From contig QCUQ01000002.1 in NCBI GenBank assembly GCA_003210655.1, positions 62,001 through 126,000 of the forward strand: DNA of 64,000 nt, read 5' to 3'. The position numbers were made by a program, and so were the translations under genes. The notes beneath the pieces are model-generated. The model made no database searches. It was not told where the DNA came from and worked only from the letters and a program-made list of their open reading frames with translations. Shown here piece by piece: positions 35,460 to 46,833 of this stretch; the stretch's first letter is position 1; every line of letters starts with the position of its first letter. This DNA comes from Prochlorococcus sp. AG-679-M10. GTDB taxonomy: Bacteria; Cyanobacteriota; Cyanobacteriia; PCC-6307; Cyanobiaceae.

Positions 35460-38216
35460 TTATTTTAATAATTTAAGTTTTTTATTTATTCTTTCCGATT
35501 GCAAATTTCCTTCTTTCAACTTGGCAAAACATTCCTCAACAATATCTTTAGGAGCTTTGTCTATAAAGTTTTTGTTAGATATTCTCTTATTTAATGTTTG
35601 TATATCAGAATTAACTTTTTGCAGGTCCTTAGTAAGTCTATCCTTTAAAGCTTCTAGATTTACAAAATCGTTAAAGGGTAAATAGATTTCTATATCACCA
35701 ATAATACCAGAAAAAGACTGAGCAAAATTGTTTTTATCGATATCCTGAGATTTACAAATAAAAACTTCAGATGACTTGGTAAAAGTTTTAATATCAACTA
35801 ATAAAGTTTTCAAAAAGTTAGTTAATTCAACATTATCTGAAATTAAGTAAACAGGAACCAGTTGGGATGGCTTAAGTCCTAACTCAACCCTAAGATTTCT
35901 AATTAATCTAATTATTTCAAAAAGCTCTTGAAAGGATTTATCTATTTGAGAATTTATATATTTTTTTTCTAATACAGGCCATTTCTGAAGAGATAATAAA
36001 ATTTGTTCAGATTTCATTTGCAATTTATGCCAAAGTTCTTCAGTGATATGTGGCATAAAGGGATGCATCATAACCAACACATCAGTTAGTACTTTGATTA
36101 ATATTTTTTCAGATATTTTCCTGGTATGGGATTCTTTATTATTAAATTTTTGTTTTGCAAATTCAACATACCAATCACAAAAGTCATTCCAGGCAAATTC
36201 ATATAATAATTTTGCAGATTCGCCTAATTTATATTGAATTAAAAGATTAGATACTTTTGTATTCAACTGATTTAATTTTGATAAAATCCACTTATCAGAT
36301 AATTCTAAATATTTTTCATCACTCTCACTTAAAGAATAATTTTCAGAAAAAGTTTTATTTATTAAAACAAATTTAGTAGCATTCCAAAGTTTATTTGCAA
36401 AATTCCTTGATGCTTCAACTGTTGAAGAAGTATTTTCTTTCCTATCAAAATCAAGCCTTATATCCTGACCAGCGCCAGCAACTTCACGAAGTAAAGCAAA
36501 TCGCAAAGCATCAGAACCATATTTATCAATCAACAGTAAAGGATCAATTCCGTTACCTGAACTTTTACTCATTTTTTTATTATTTTCATCTCGAACTAAA
36601 CCATGAATATAAACATCTTTGAATGGAATATTATTCGTAAAAGTTTTCCCCATCATTGTCATTCTTGCTACCCAAAAGAAAATAATATCGAAACCAGTAA
36701 CTAATACACTATTTGGATACCATTTTTTAAAATCTGCATCATTGGTATTAGGCCACCCCAATGTAGAAAAAGGCCATAAACCACTTGAAAACCAAGTATC
36801 TAAAACATCCTTATCACGAATAAGTTGCAAATTAGACCCAAATTCTTTAGTAGCTTTGCTTAATGCTTCTTTCTCATTTCTGGCAACAACATATGGAGTA
36901 TTTTGATCTATTGAGTCTTCTGATTGTTTTAATACATACCATGCAGGAATTTGATGTCCCCACCATAATTGTCTACTAATACACCAATCATTGATATTAT
37001 CTAACCAATCTTTATAAACTTTCTCCCAACGCTGAGGAATAAAGGTAGGCTTTTTAGAATCAAGTTCTTTTAGACAACTTAAAGAAATATTGTCCATTTT
37101 CAAAAACCACTGGGTTGACAATAATGGCTCAATTGGCACTTTTCCTCTATCAGAAAAAGGTACTGTATTTTTATAGTTTTCTATTTTAGTTAATAAACCT
37201 AAAGTATCTAATTCCTTTATGATTTGTTTTCTAGCATCAAATCTATCTAAATCCTGAAACTTTCCTGCATTAATATTAAGAGTTCCATCTTTATTCATTA
37301 TATTGATTTGCTTTAAATTATTCCTTTTGCCGATAGCAAAATCATTAGGATCATGAGCTGGGGTAACCTTTACACAACCTGTACCAAAATCCTTATCAAC
37401 ATGTATATCAGAAATAACAGGTATTTCTCTATCAACAAAAGGTACTTTCACTTTTTTATCTATATATTTTTTATATCTTTCATCGTTTGGATTTACAGCT
37501 AAAGCGGTATCTCCCAATAAGGTTTCAGGTCGAGTTGTTGCGACCTCTAAATATTCATCTAAGATGTGACCCTGATCAGAAATTAGTGGGTATTTAAAAT
37601 GCCATAAGTATCCATTAACCTCCTGCATTTCAACTTCAAGATCACTAACTGCTGATTGAGATGCCGGACACCAATTAACTAAATATTCGCCTCTATAAAT
37701 CAGTTTATTCTCATGCAAAATATTAAATGCTTCAACAACTGCTTCATTCAATTTTTCATCTAAAGTAAATCGTTCCCTTTCCCAGTCTACGGAATACCCA
37801 ATCCTCTTTAATTGGGATATTATTTTACCCCCACTTTGCTCTTTCCAAATCCAAGCTCTTTTTAAAAATTCTTCTCTTCCAATATCTTCGCTATTTTTAC
37901 CCTCAGTTTTTAATTGTTTTTCAAGAATAGTTTGAACGGCTATTGAAGCATGATCAGTGCCAGGTAAGCACAAAACATTTTTACCAAGAAGTCTTTGAAA
38001 ACGAATAATCACGTCTATTAATGCAGTATTGAAAGCATGGCCCATATGCAAAGACCCTGTCACATTTGGAGGCGGAATAACTATACAGAAAGGATCCCCT
38101 TTATCATTAGGATTAGGACTAAATGCTCTTAAACTATCCCATTGCTTTTGCCATTTTTGTTCTACCTGTGAAGGCAAATAATTATTTAATGTAAGTTCAT
38201 CATTGGACTCATTCAT
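35460..38216 (-). CDS. valS: Valyl-tRNA synthetase
   Basis: Class I aminoacyl-tRNA synthetase that charges tRNA-Val. The HIGH motif appears as GSLHMGHAF near residue 52, and KMSKS as KKMSKSSGNG near residue 550. The editing domain has ATTRPETLLGDTA. The C-terminal part holds the anticodon-binding domain and a terminal coiled coil (DLQKVNSDIQTLNKRIS). I take the ATG giving MNESNDELTL, two codons after a TTG. Length, 918 residues, is normal. A tRNA-Val gene is encoded less than 500 bases upstream on the same strand. Confidence 0.98.
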   Translation of the reverse strand: MNESNDELTLNNYLPSQVEQKWQKQWDSLRAFSPNPNDKGDPFCIVIPPPNVTGSLHMGHAFNTALIDVIIRFQRLLGKNVLCLPGTDHASIAVQTILEKQLKTEGKNSEDIGREEFLKRAWIWKEQSGGKIISQLKRIGYSVDWERERFTLDEKLNEAVVEAFNILHENKLIYRGEYLVNWCPASQSAVSDLEVEMQEVNGYLWHFKYPLISDQGHILDEYLEVATTRPETLLGDTALAVNPNDERYKKYIDKKVKVPFVDREIPVISDIHVDKDFGTGCVKVTPAHDPNDFAIGKRNNLKQINIMNKDGTLNINAGKFQDLDRFDARKQIIKELDTLGLLTKIENYKNTVPFSDRGKVPIEPLLSTQWFLKMDNISLSCLKELDSKKPTFIPQRWEKVYKDWLDNINDWCISRQLWWGHQIPAWYVLKQSEDSIDQNTPYVVARNEKEALSKATKEFGSNLQLIRDKDVLDTWFSSGLWPFSTLGWPNTNDADFKKWYPNSVLVTGFDIIFFWVARMTMMGKTFTNNIPFKDVYIHGLVRDENNKKMSKSSGNGIDPLLLIDKYGSDALRFALLREVAGAGQDIRLDFDRKENTSSTVEASRNFANKLWNATKFVLINKTFSENYSLSESDEKYLELSDKWILSKLNQLNTKVSNLLIQYKLGESAKLLYEFAWNDFCDWYVEFAKQKFNNKESHTRKISEKILIKVLTDVLVMMHPFMPHITEELWHKLQMKSEQILLSLQKWPVLEKKYINSQIDKSFQELFEIIRLIRNLRVELGLKPSQLVPVYLISDNVELTNFLKTLLVDIKTFTKSSEVFICKSQDIDKNNFAQSFSGIIGDIEIYLPFNDFVNLEALKDRLTKDLQKVNSDIQTLNKRISNKNFIDKAPKDIVEECFAKLKEGNLQSERINKKLKLLK

Positions 38217-38308
38217 TTGCAATAGTTATTTCATTAGCTTTTTACTTATTTTATATTGATAGAAGCAAATAATTTAAAAAAATATCAGTTTGCAAAATAT
38301 ATGTAAAA

Positions 38309-38650
38309 CTACAAGAGTTTAAAACCAGAACCGCATGCACACCTTTTGGCATTTTTAGGAGTTGAGATAAGAAAACCCCCACCACTTAAATCACTGTAAT
38401 AGTCAAGTTTTAAATCTTTTAACAAAGAAAACTTTTTAGTATCAGCATATAAAGTTATGCCTTCAGTTCTGGATATGGGAGATCCATTACATATACCTGG
38501 TTTTAATTTAATATGTATCCATCCTTCTGAGCCTATATCATCTTTGATTAAATCAATAAACATTTCACCAGGCGAACCGCCAAAGGATGCTTGCCTTGAA
38601 AGCTCTGATGCTGCAGTTTGACTGATTGAAAGATTAACGATCTCAGTCAT
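38309..38650 (-). CDS. A-type iron-sulfur cluster carrier (IscA/HesB family)
   Basis: A 113-residue protein of the A-type Fe-S carrier family, which passes clusters to target apoproteins. The three conserved Cys are visible: one in KPGICNGSP near residue 54 and two in the C-terminal RCACGSGFKLL. The usual Gly-rich first motif is replaced by GICNG, so it belongs to a diverged cyanobacterial branch. It lies between tRNA-Val and valS on the same strand. Confidence 0.85.
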   Translation of the reverse strand: MTEIVNLSISQTAASELSRQASFGGSPGEMFIDLIKDDIGSEGWIHIKLKPGICNGSPISRTEGITLYADTKKFSLLKDLKLDYYSDLSGGGFLISTPKNAKRCACGSGFKLL

Positions 38651-38666
38651 TGTTATAAAAATAAAA

Positions 38667-38738
<72 letters not shown>

Positions 38739-38836
38739 TATAATGATTTATTCTAGTAGATGATGTTGAAAATTTTATACTAAGTATTTAAATATTTCAT
38801 GATTTAGGCAAAATTGAATAAATAAGATACAGTTTT

Positions 38837-39691
38837 ATGAACTTAAAAAATGGATATAACAATCAGAAAGATAGTGATCTAAGCACTTTAGAGAGTTTCA
38901 AGATTTTAATATCAAATATTAAATATTTAAAAGATAAAACTTGGGGCTGCCCATGGCAAAAAATGCAGTCACATAAATCCTTAATCCCATTTTTAAATGA
39001 AGAAAGTAGTGAATTTATTGATGCAATATATGAAAAAAACGCGAATAATATTTGTGAAGAATTAGGAGATCTCTTATTACAAATAATGCTTCATGCGGAA
39101 ATTGGCTTTGAAGAAAAACAATTTGAATTAAAGGATGTTATTGAAAATTTAAATAAAAAAATTATTAATAGACATCCGTATATTTTTAAAAAAAAAGAAA
39201 AAGTATCTTTAAAAAGGTCACAAGAAATTTGGAGAAATATTAAAATATCTGAAAATAAGACGTTCTATAAGAAATCATCAATTAGTAGACAATTGAATTC
39301 AAAAATAAAAAGTTTACCTGCAACTATAGGATCAAACCAGATTACCAATACTGTTAAAGAATACGGTTTTAAGTGGGAAAGTAGTAAAAAGATTTTTGAT
39401 AAATTAGATGAAGAAATATGCGAATTAAAAGAGGCAATAAAAAGCAAAAAGGCACATGATATAAAAGATGAATTTGGTGATGTTTACTTTACTTTGATAA
39501 GTCTTTCAAACTTTCTAAAAATAAATCCAGAATCATCTCTTCAAAAAACTAATAAAAAATTTTTAGACAGATTTGCAATAATTGAAGATCAGGTAGGAGA
39601 TAATATTAAAAAACAAAAACCAGAAGATTTCCAGCAGCTTTGGGAAGTTGCTAAAAAAACACTAATGAGAGAAAAATTGAAAAAAAAATGA
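38837..39691 (+). CDS. mazG: Nucleoside triphosphate pyrophosphohydrolase MazG
   Basis: Hydrolyses NTPs to NMP and pyrophosphate; linked to housecleaning and to the stringent response. It contains two MazG-type helical domains: CPWQKMQSHKSL with NEESSEFIDAI and EELGDLLLQIMLHAEI near residues 37-95, and a second with EEICELKEAIKSK and DEFGDVYFTLISL near 190-225. The EExxE and ExxD metal-binding patterns are intact in both. Length, 284 residues, is slightly above E. coli MazG. It overlaps speE by 4 bases (ATGA). Confidence 0.94.
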   Translation: MNLKNGYNNQKDSDLSTLESFKILISNIKYLKDKTWGCPWQKMQSHKSLIPFLNEESSEFIDAIYEKNANNICEELGDLLLQIMLHAEIGFEEKQFELKDVIENLNKKIINRHPYIFKKKEKVSLKRSQEIWRNIKISENKTFYKKSSISRQLNSKIKSLPATIGSNQITNTVKEYGFKWESSKKIFDKLDEEICELKEAIKSKKAHDIKDEFGDVYFTLISLSNFLKINPESSLQKTNKKFLDRFAIIEDQVGDNIKKQKPEDFQQLWEVAKKTLMREKLKKK

Positions 39692-40539
39692 AAGATATGC
39701 CAACGTGGATAGATGAGTACCACAAAGGCTCAAGATTTGGGCTCAATGGGAAAGTATTACTTAAAAAAAATTCTAAATATCAAGAAATCCTCATTCTTGA
39801 GAATGATTTTTATGGTAAAGCTTTAATGTTAGATGGATGTTGGATGACTTCATTGAGAGACGAGAAATATTATCATGAATGTCTTGTTCATCCAGCGTTA
39901 AGTAGCATTGATAAGAAATCTCACGTACTGATTATTGGAGGGGGTGATGGTGGCACTGCAAGAGAATGCTTAAAATACTCTCAAGTTGCAAAAATTGATT
40001 TAGTAGAAATTGATGAAGAAGTCATAAAAGTATCTAAAACATTTTTACAAGAAATTGGAGGTGAAGCGTGGAGTGATAAAAGATTAGCTATACATATTGA
40101 TGATGGAGTTAAATGGGTAGAAAAAACTAAAGATAATTTTTATGATGTTATTTTATTAGATTGCTCAGATCCATCAGAATTTTCTAATTTATTATTTACA
40201 GATTCCTTTTATAAAGAATGTAAAAGAATACTTACGAAAAAGGGGATATTAGCGACTCAAAGTGAATCGCCTGAATCATTCAAAAATATTCATATTCATA
40301 TTTTGAAATCACTCAAAAGAATATTCAAATTATCTGAAACTATGTATTCATTTGTTCCCATATATCCAAGTGGGATTTGGAGTTGGACATTCGCTTCAGA
40401 AAAAGAATTAAATTTATCAAAAGTCAATTACAAAGAAGTTATGAAAATAGAAAAGGGTTGTGATATTTGGAATTTAAATTTTCAAAATGCTGCATTCAAA
40501 ATGATGCCAAATAAAATTGTAAAAGAACTCAATTCGTAA
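39688..40539 (+). CDS. speE: Spermidine synthase
   Basis: Transfers aminopropyl from decarboxylated S-adenosylmethionine to putrescine. The nucleotide loop is IIGGGDGGTAREC near residues 90-102. DLVEIDEEVI and LLDCSDPS, with the catalytic Asp, follow. The Trp-rich start MPTWIDEYHKGSRFGL is typical. Length is 283 residues. It overlaps the end of mazG and is followed by speB after two bases, so the two polyamine genes are in one operon. Confidence 0.97.
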   Translation: MKDMPTWIDEYHKGSRFGLNGKVLLKKNSKYQEILILENDFYGKALMLDGCWMTSLRDEKYYHECLVHPALSSIDKKSHVLIIGGGDGGTARECLKYSQVAKIDLVEIDEEVIKVSKTFLQEIGGEAWSDKRLAIHIDDGVKWVEKTKDNFYDVILLDCSDPSEFSNLLFTDSFYKECKRILTKKGILATQSESPESFKNIHIHILKSLKRIFKLSETMYSFVPIYPSGIWSWTFASEKELNLSKVNYKEVMKIEKGCDIWNLNFQNAAFKMMPNKIVKELNS

Positions 40540-40541
40540 AG

Positions 40542-41426
40542 ATGATCAATAAAAATTTATTTGATAAAGAAAGTGCAATTTTTATGGGTGCTAAAAGAAA
40601 TCCGAATGATTGTTCAATTGGAATTTTTGGAGTCAATTATGATGGTACATGCTCTTATAAGTCAGGGACTAGATTTGGTCCAAATGCCATAAGGCTAGTA
40701 AGCACATGCTTAGAGACATTCTGTCCAAGATTAGGAAAAGATTTAGAAGATTTTAATTATGTTGATTTTGGTTCACTAGAAATAGATAAAAATGACTCAA
40801 AGTCTGTCATTAAAGCAGTCAAATCAGCAACAGATTTCATTATGAGTAGAAAGCTTACTCCCATTATGCTTGGAGGTGAGCACTCTATTACTAGTGGTGC
40901 TATTGAGGCGTTAGTAAATAAATATCCTAATCTGATTTTAATTCAATTAGATGCTCATGCAGATCTAAGAACCTCATATATGGGGAATGAACATAGTCAT
41001 GCTTGTGCAATGCAAAGATGCTTAGATGTTTTACCTGAAAAAAAGATTTTGCAAGTCGGAATAAGAAGTGGCACCAAAGAAGAGTTTAAATTTATGAGTC
41101 AACAAAAACAATTAGTAAAATTCTTGCCAAGAGGAAATGCTCAAGAATTTAAAAAGGCCCTTCTTCCTTACTCTAATTCGCCAATATATTTAACAATAGA
41201 TTTGGATTGGTTTGATCCAAGTTTATTACCTGGTACGGGAACTCCAGAACCAGGAGGTTTTTTTTGGAATGACTTTGAAGTAATTCTTGAAACTCTAAAA
41301 GACTTTAGAATTGTCGCTTCAGATATTGTGGAATTATCTCCAGAAATTGATAATAGCGGAGTTAGTAGTATAGTTGCCGCAAAAGTACTGAGAAGCTTAA
41401 TTATGTCAGTACAAAATATGCAATAA
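40542..41426 (+). CDS. speB: Agmatinase
   Basis: Dinuclear manganese ureohydrolase that cuts agmatine to putrescine and urea, supplying the substrate for SpeE. Metal-binding motifs are GGEHSITSG near residue 111, QLDAHADLR near residue 133 with NEHSHAC after it, and TIDLDWFDPSLLPGTGTPEPGG near residue 226. Length, 294 residues, is normal. The urea product could feed urease if present elsewhere. Arginase is an alternative assignment, but the speE neighbour favours agmatinase. Confidence 0.93.
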   Translation: MINKNLFDKESAIFMGAKRNPNDCSIGIFGVNYDGTCSYKSGTRFGPNAIRLVSTCLETFCPRLGKDLEDFNYVDFGSLEIDKNDSKSVIKAVKSATDFIMSRKLTPIMLGGEHSITSGAIEALVNKYPNLILIQLDAHADLRTSYMGNEHSHACAMQRCLDVLPEKKILQVGIRSGTKEEFKFMSQQKQLVKFLPRGNAQEFKKALLPYSNSPIYLTIDLDWFDPSLLPGTGTPEPGGFFWNDFEVILETLKDFRIVASDIVELSPEIDNSGVSSIVAAKVLRSLIMSVQNMQ

Positions 41427-41476
41427 AAAATTTCTAAACTAGAGTATGAAAAGCTAAATAACTCATTAAATGTTTC

Positions 41477-42589
41477 ATGGATTTGCTTAAAAGTCCACTT
41501 TATTCAAAATATATTGAGTCAAATGCAAAGTTAGTCAATTTTGCAGGTTGGGAAATGCCCATATCCTTTTCGGGATTAATAAACGAACATGAATCAGTAA
41601 GAACATCAGCAGGATTCTTTGATATTTCCCATATGGGTATAATTTCTCTTAGAGGAATTAATCCAAAAGAATATATTCAAAAATTTTTTCCTACTAATTT
41701 ATATTCCTTTTCAGAAGGACAAGGGCTTTATACATTAATGCTTAATGAAAAGGGAGGAATAATAGATGACCTAATAATTTATGACCTTGGACAACAAGAA
41801 GAGGATATCTCAGAAATTTTTTTAATAGTAAATGCGAGCAGATACCAAATTGATTTTTCTTGGATTAAAAATAATTTAAATACCAATAATATTTCAATAT
41901 CAAATGCTAAAAAAGATAAGGTCCTCTTTGCACTGCAAGGCAAAGATTCCTTTAAATTATTCGAAGAATGGATTAAATCATCGATTTCATATATCCCTTA
42001 CTTTGGTTGTGAATATAAAATCTTTAAACATATTTCGTCCAAAGAAAAGATTTTCTTTTCGAAAACGGGCTATACAGGTGAAAACGGTTTAGAAATCCTA
42101 TTATCCGCAAAAGCAGCAATTAATTTATGGGATTTCTTAGTTTCAAAAAATATTAAGCCTTGTGGTTTAGGTGCTAGAGATACCTTAAGACTTGAAGCAG
42201 GAATGCACTTATATGGACAAGATTTAGATGAAACAACTACACCATATGAAGCAGGATTAGGTTGGCTAGTACATTTAGAAAATAATCATGATTTTTTTGG
42301 AAGAGAGTTTCTTGAAAAACAATCAAGATTTGGTATTAATAAAAAGTTAGTTGGTCTAAATATTGAAGGGAGAGCTATTGGAAGAAAAGGATGCGAAGTA
42401 TTTAAAGATGGAGAAAATATTGGAACTATAACTAGCGGTACTTGGTCCCCTACTAAGCAAAAGGCAATAGCTTTTGCTTATATTCAAAATTCTTACGCTA
42501 CTTTAAATAATGTTGTTGAAATTTTAATCAGAGGTAAAACATTCAAAGGGACCATAACGAAAAGAGCTTTTTATAAAAAAGATATTTAA
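41477..42589 (+). CDS. gcvT: Aminomethyltransferase, glycine cleavage T protein
   Basis: Transfers the methylene from aminomethyl-lipoyl-GcvH to tetrahydrofolate, releasing ammonia. The start [27 protein letters not shown], and the later [16 protein letters not shown] and GLGWLVH segments are diagnostic. Length, 370 residues, is normal. Unlike many bacteria it is not next to gcvH and gcvP; it sits between speB and aspS. No glycine riboswitch is apparent in the 50 bases upstream. Confidence 0.97.
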   Translation: MDLLKSPLYSKYIESNAKLVNFAGWEMPISFSGLINEHESVRTSAGFFDISHMGIISLRGINPKEYIQKFFPTNLYSFSEGQGLYTLMLNEKGGIIDDLIIYDLGQQEEDISEIFLIVNASRYQIDFSWIKNNLNTNNISISNAKKDKVLFALQGKDSFKLFEEWIKSSISYIPYFGCEYKIFKHISSKEKIFFSKTGYTGENGLEILLSAKAAINLWDFLVSKNIKPCGLGARDTLRLEAGMHLYGQDLDETTTPYEAGLGWLVHLENNHDFFGREFLEKQSRFGINKKLVGLNIEGRAIGRKGCEVFKDGENIGTITSGTWSPTKQKAIAFAYIQNSYATLNNVVEILIRGKTFKGTITKRAFYKKDI

Positions 42590-42647
42590 CTAAATTTACC
42601 CTTGAAGAATTATTATTGTTAATTATTGCTCAATAAGTCATTTCTAG

Positions 42648-44444
42648 ATGCGAAACAAAATTTGTGAAGAACTCAATAAGTCAGATATTGGGAAAGTAGT
42701 TAATTTATGTGGATGGGTTGATCGAAGAAGAGATCATGGTGGAGTAATTTTTATAGATTTGCGCGATCATAGTGGATTTATGCAAATTACTATTAATCCT
42801 GAAGATGGTGAGACTCTTTTTAAACAGGCTGAGATTTTAAGAAATGAAACTGTGATAATGGTTAATGGAATTGTTAATGAAAGACCAAAGGATTCGATAA
42901 ATAAAAATATTCTCACTGGAGAGTTAGAACTAAAAGTTAAAGATCTACAAATTCTTAATCAAATAAAAAATAATTTACCATTTCCTATCTCAGTACATGA
43001 TTATGAAAATACAAAAGAAGAGCTTAGACTAAAATATAGATATTTAGATCTAAGAAGAGGAAAATTACTCAAAAATTTAAAAACAAGGCATAAAATTATT
43101 AAAGCCGTAAGAGAATATCTTGATAATTCAGGATTTACAGAAGTCGAAACACCATTACTGACAAAATCGACTCCAGAAGGAGCTAGAGATTTTTTAGTTC
43201 CAGCTAGGCTTTCAAACGGTGAGTTTTTTGCTTTACCACAATCTCCACAATTATTTAAACAACTTTTAATGGTAGGAGGGTTAGACAAGTACTATCAAAT
43301 CGCAAAATGTTTCCGTGACGAAGATCTAAGAGCTGATAGACAACCAGAATTTACTCAGCTTGATATTGAAATGAGTTTTATAAGTGAAGAAGAAATTATT
43401 TCTTTTAATGAAAAACTAATAAAAAATGTATGGAAAAATGTACTAAATATAAACTTTAATGAGGAGTTTCCAAGAATGACTTGGCAGGAGGCCATGGACA
43501 ACTATGGAACAGACAGACCAGATACAAGATATGAAATGTTACTTAAAAATTTAGGTGGGATACTTGGCAATATTGGTTTTAACATTTTCACTAAAGCAAT
43601 TCAGAATGGCGGAGCAATAAAATCCATAACTATTAAAGATGGCAACACAAGTATTAGTAACGTTCGAATCAAACCTGGAGGAGATATTTTTAAAGTTGCC
43701 CAAGATGCAGGAGCTGGAGGTTTAGCATTTATAAGAGTTAAAGGAGATGAACTTGAAACAATTGGGGCAATAAAAAATAATTTAAATAAAGATCATATCT
43801 CTAATATTTTAAGAATAACAGAAGCAAAAGATGGGGACTTAATTCTTTTAGGGGCTGGAAATACTCAAATTGTAAATCAATCATTAGATAGAGTCAGGCA
43901 ATATATTGCAAAAGATTTAAAGCTAATAGAGAAGGATAAATGGAACTTTTTATGGGTCACAGATTTCCCTATGTTTGAAATGAATGAAGAAGAAAAAAGA
44001 TTTGAAGCTTTACACCATCCGTTTTGTTCTCCTAAAAATATTAAGCTTGAAGATTCAAAAGAATTAAAAGAAAAAATAGAGAGCTCTACAGCACATGCTT
44101 ATGACTTAGTACTAAATGGATTAGAGTTAGGAGGTGGTTCTCTGCGTATCCATCAAGCTGAAATGCAAAGAGAAGTTCTTAGAACAGTTGGATTAACAGA
44201 TAATCAAATTAATGAAAAATTTGGTTTTTTAATTGAAGCTCTCGAAATGGGTGCTCCACCTCATGGGGGAATAGCATTTGGGGTAGATAGGATAACAATG
44301 CTTATTTTGGGGGAAGATTCAATTAGGGAAACAATCGCTTTTCCAAAAAATCAACAAGCAAAATGTCTTCTTACAAATGCACCTTCAAATGTCTCCAAAT
44401 CCCAATTAAAAGAATTAAATATTGAAATAACAATTGATGAATAA
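42648..44444 (+). CDS. aspS: Aspartyl-tRNA synthetase
   Basis: Class II synthetase of the bacterial type, 598 residues. The N-terminal OB-fold binds the anticodon ([19 protein letters not shown]). Class II motifs 2 and 3 are [20 protein letters not shown] and GIAFGVDRI. The bacterial GAD insertion domain is in the middle. It may be non-discriminating, charging tRNA-Asn as well if asnS is absent; this cannot be decided here. Starts at ATG 58 bases after gcvT. Confidence 0.97.
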   Translation: MRNKICEELNKSDIGKVVNLCGWVDRRRDHGGVIFIDLRDHSGFMQITINPEDGETLFKQAEILRNETVIMVNGIVNERPKDSINKNILTGELELKVKDLQILNQIKNNLPFPISVHDYENTKEELRLKYRYLDLRRGKLLKNLKTRHKIIKAVREYLDNSGFTEVETPLLTKSTPEGARDFLVPARLSNGEFFALPQSPQLFKQLLMVGGLDKYYQIAKCFRDEDLRADRQPEFTQLDIEMSFISEEEIISFNEKLIKNVWKNVLNINFNEEFPRMTWQEAMDNYGTDRPDTRYEMLLKNLGGILGNIGFNIFTKAIQNGGAIKSITIKDGNTSISNVRIKPGGDIFKVAQDAGAGGLAFIRVKGDELETIGAIKNNLNKDHISNILRITEAKDGDLILLGAGNTQIVNQSLDRVRQYIAKDLKLIEKDKWNFLWVTDFPMFEMNEEEKRFEALHHPFCSPKNIKLEDSKELKEKIESSTAHAYDLVLNGLELGGGSLRIHQAEMQREVLRTVGLTDNQINEKFGFLIEALEMGAPPHGGIAFGVDRITMLILGEDSIRETIAFPKNQQAKCLLTNAPSNVSKSQLKELNIEITIDE

Positions 44445-44488
44445 ACTATTTATGGATGATCAATAAATTTTTTGTTTAAATAAAATAT

Positions 44489-44495
44489 AAGGAGG
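44489..44495 (+). promoter_or_regulatory. Strong Shine-Dalgarno-like AAGGAGG in the pyrG leader
   Basis: A perfect AAGGAGG is 23 bases before the pyrG ATG, further than the usual 5-10 bases. A GTG nearby in the pyrG frame is followed by a stop after three codons. It may mark a ribosome-standby or regulatory site; strong sites like this are rare elsewhere in the window. Confidence 0.35.
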
Positions 44496-44518
44496 TTGTG
44501 CTTAATTAAAAATATTGC

Positions 44519-46129
44519 ATGTCAAAATTTGTTTTTGTTACTGGAGGAGTTGTTTCTAGCATAGGTAAAGGTATTGTTGCCGCAAGCTTAGGAAGATTAT
44601 TAAAATCAAGAGGGTATAGCGTTTCAATACTTAAACTAGATCCCTATCTAAATGTTGACCCAGGAACAATGAGCCCGTTTCAACATGGCGAAGTTTTCGT
44701 TACCGAAGATGGAGCTGAAACAGATTTAGATTTAGGTCACTATGAGAGATTTACTGATACTGCAATGACTCGTTTAAATAGTGTCACTACAGGATCCATC
44801 TACCAAGCAGTCATTAATAAAGAAAGAAGAGGGAGTTACAACGGAGGTACAGTTCAAGTTATTCCTCACATCACAAGAGAAATAAGAGAAAGAATTCATA
44901 GAGTAGCAGCAAACAGCAATGCTGATATCGTCATAACTGAGATTGGTGGAACAGTAGGAGATATTGAATCTCTTCCATTTTTAGAGGCAATAAGAGAATT
45001 TAAAAATGATGTTAATAAAAATGATGTCGCTTATATTCACGTAACTTTACTTCCTTATATCAAAACATCTGGTGAGATAAAAACTAAACCTACTCAACAT
45101 TCTGTTAAGGAGTTAAGATCCATTGGTATACAACCAGATTTACTTGTATGCAGAAGTGATAAAGAAGTTAATGAAGGGCTAAAAAGAAAACTCAGTGGTT
45201 TCTGCGGAGTTAATCTTAATTGTGTAATTGAAGCATTAGATGCTGATAGTATTTATTCAGTTCCTCTTTCTTTAAAGAATGAAGGTTTATGTAAAGAGAC
45301 TTTAAATTGTCTAGAACTCGAAGATAAAGAATGTGATTTAGAGAATTGGGAAAAAATAATTCATAATCTTAGAAATCCCGGTAACCCTATAAAGGTTGCT
45401 TTAGTTGGAAAATATATAGAACTTGGGGATGCATATCTTTCAGTAGTGGAGGCATTAAGGCATGCTTGCATTGAACAAAAAGCTTTATTAGATTTGTATT
45501 GGGTAAGTGCTGAAATGATTGAAGAGAAATCAGCCGAAGAGTATTTAAATGATGTTGATGCAATTGTAGTTCCAGGAGGATTTGGAAATAGAGGAGTGAA
45601 TGGAAAAATTGAAGCAATAAAATTTGCAAGAGAAAAGAAGATTCCTTTCCTAGGTCTATGTTTAGGTATGCAATGCGCAGTAATAGAATGGGCAAGAAAT
45701 CTAGCCCAATTACCTGATGCATCTAGCTCAGAATTAAATCCAGATTCTCAAAACCCGGTTATTCATTTATTACCTGAACAAGAAGACATTGTTGATCTTG
45801 GAGGGACTATGAGATTAGGAGTTTATCCTTGTAGACTTCAAAAAAATACAACTGGTAAAGAGTTGTATAACGAAGATGTTATATATGAGAGGCATCGACA
45901 TAGATATGAATTTAATAATTACTACAAACAAAGTTTTTTAGATTCTGGATACAAAATCAGTGGCACCTCACCAGACGGAAGATTAGTAGAGTTAATTGAA
46001 TTAGTTGATCATCCATATTTTTTAGCATGCCAATACCATCCTGAATTCTTATCAAGGCCAGGAAAGCCACATCCATTATTTAAAGGGTTGATCAAAGCAT
46101 CGCAGGTAAAATTAGAGCAATCAAATTAA
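44519..46129 (+). CDS. pyrG: CTP synthase
   Basis: Aminates UTP to CTP with glutamine. The synthetase domain starts at [20 protein letters not shown] with its ATP loop. The C-terminal class I glutaminase domain has the nucleophile Cys in [11 protein letters not shown] near residue 380 and the His-Glu pair in [11 protein letters not shown]. Length, 536 residues, is normal. It follows aspS after 74 bases and precedes queE. Confidence 0.98.
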   Translation: MSKFVFVTGGVVSSIGKGIVAASLGRLLKSRGYSVSILKLDPYLNVDPGTMSPFQHGEVFVTEDGAETDLDLGHYERFTDTAMTRLNSVTTGSIYQAVINKERRGSYNGGTVQVIPHITREIRERIHRVAANSNADIVITEIGGTVGDIESLPFLEAIREFKNDVNKNDVAYIHVTLLPYIKTSGEIKTKPTQHSVKELRSIGIQPDLLVCRSDKEVNEGLKRKLSGFCGVNLNCVIEALDADSIYSVPLSLKNEGLCKETLNCLELEDKECDLENWEKIIHNLRNPGNPIKVALVGKYIELGDAYLSVVEALRHACIEQKALLDLYWVSAEMIEEKSAEEYLNDVDAIVVPGGFGNRGVNGKIEAIKFAREKKIPFLGLCLGMQCAVIEWARNLAQLPDASSSELNPDSQNPVIHLLPEQEDIVDLGGTMRLGVYPCRLQKNTTGKELYNEDVIYERHRHRYEFNNYYKQSFLDSGYKISGTSPDGRLVELIELVDHPYFLACQYHPEFLSRPGKPHPLFKGLIKASQVKLEQSN

Positions 46130-46156
46130 TATTATTTATTTTTCTTGAATGAAATA

Positions 46157-46828
46157 ATGACAAATTTCTTACCATTAGTAGAAAAATTTCATTCATTACA
46201 AGGAGAGGGTTTTCACACAGGCCAAAGTGCCTTTTTTATAAGACTAGCTGGATGTAGTGTTGGATGCTCATGGTGCGATACTAAACATTCTTGGGATAAA
46301 GAAAGATACCCTTTAATACCAATCAAAAAAATCATTGGTGAAATAAAAAAGGCTCGAAAAAAAGGCGCATCTTTTTTAGTTATCACTGGTGGTGAGCCTT
46401 TACATCATAATTTAGATAATTTGTGCCAAGCTATAAATAAAGAAACTTCTGAAAAGGATCAAAACCCAATCAAGATTCATATTGAAACAAGTGGCGTAAA
46501 CAAAATGTCAGGTAATTATGATTGGATTACTTTATCTCCAAAAAGACATTTACCCCCCAGAACTTATTTTTTGGAAAACTTTAATGAATTAAAAATAATT
46601 ATCAATGATAAAAAAGATATTGATTTTGCAATTGATATAAAGCAAGAAATAATGAACAAATATCAGAACCTATCATCAAAAGACAATTTTTATAAGTTAG
46701 ATAAAAAGTATTATGTACAGCCCGCTTGGGAAAACGCAAGTGGTTTTTCACTTACGATTGATTTTGTTAAAAATAATCCTGAATGGAACTTAAGTCTTCA
46801 GACACATAAATACTTAAAGATTAAATAA
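46157..46828 (+). CDS. queE: 7-carboxy-7-deazaguanine synthase (radical SAM)
   Basis: Radical SAM enzyme converting carboxytetrahydropterin to 7-carboxy-7-deazaguanine in the queuosine precursor pathway. The [4Fe-4S] Cys triad is C33, C37 and C40 in AGCSVGCSWCDT (CxxxCxxC). SLQGEG near residue 14 and TGGEPLHH are further family features. I chose the ATG giving MTNFLPLVEK over a TTG 12 bases upstream. Length, 223 residues, is normal. queC follows after five bases. Confidence 0.95.
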   Translation: MTNFLPLVEKFHSLQGEGFHTGQSAFFIRLAGCSVGCSWCDTKHSWDKERYPLIPIKKIIGEIKKARKKGASFLVITGGEPLHHNLDNLCQAINKETSEKDQNPIKIHIETSGVNKMSGNYDWITLSPKRHLPPRTYFLENFNELKIIINDKKDIDFAIDIKQEIMNKYQNLSSKDNFYKLDKKYYVQPAWENASGFSLTIDFVKNNPEWNLSLQTHKYLKIK

Positions 46829-46833
46829 TTTAT

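Noticed and set aside
41427-41476. Glycine riboswitch before gcvT
   Set aside because: The gap is only 50 bases and lacks the conserved G/C-rich helices.
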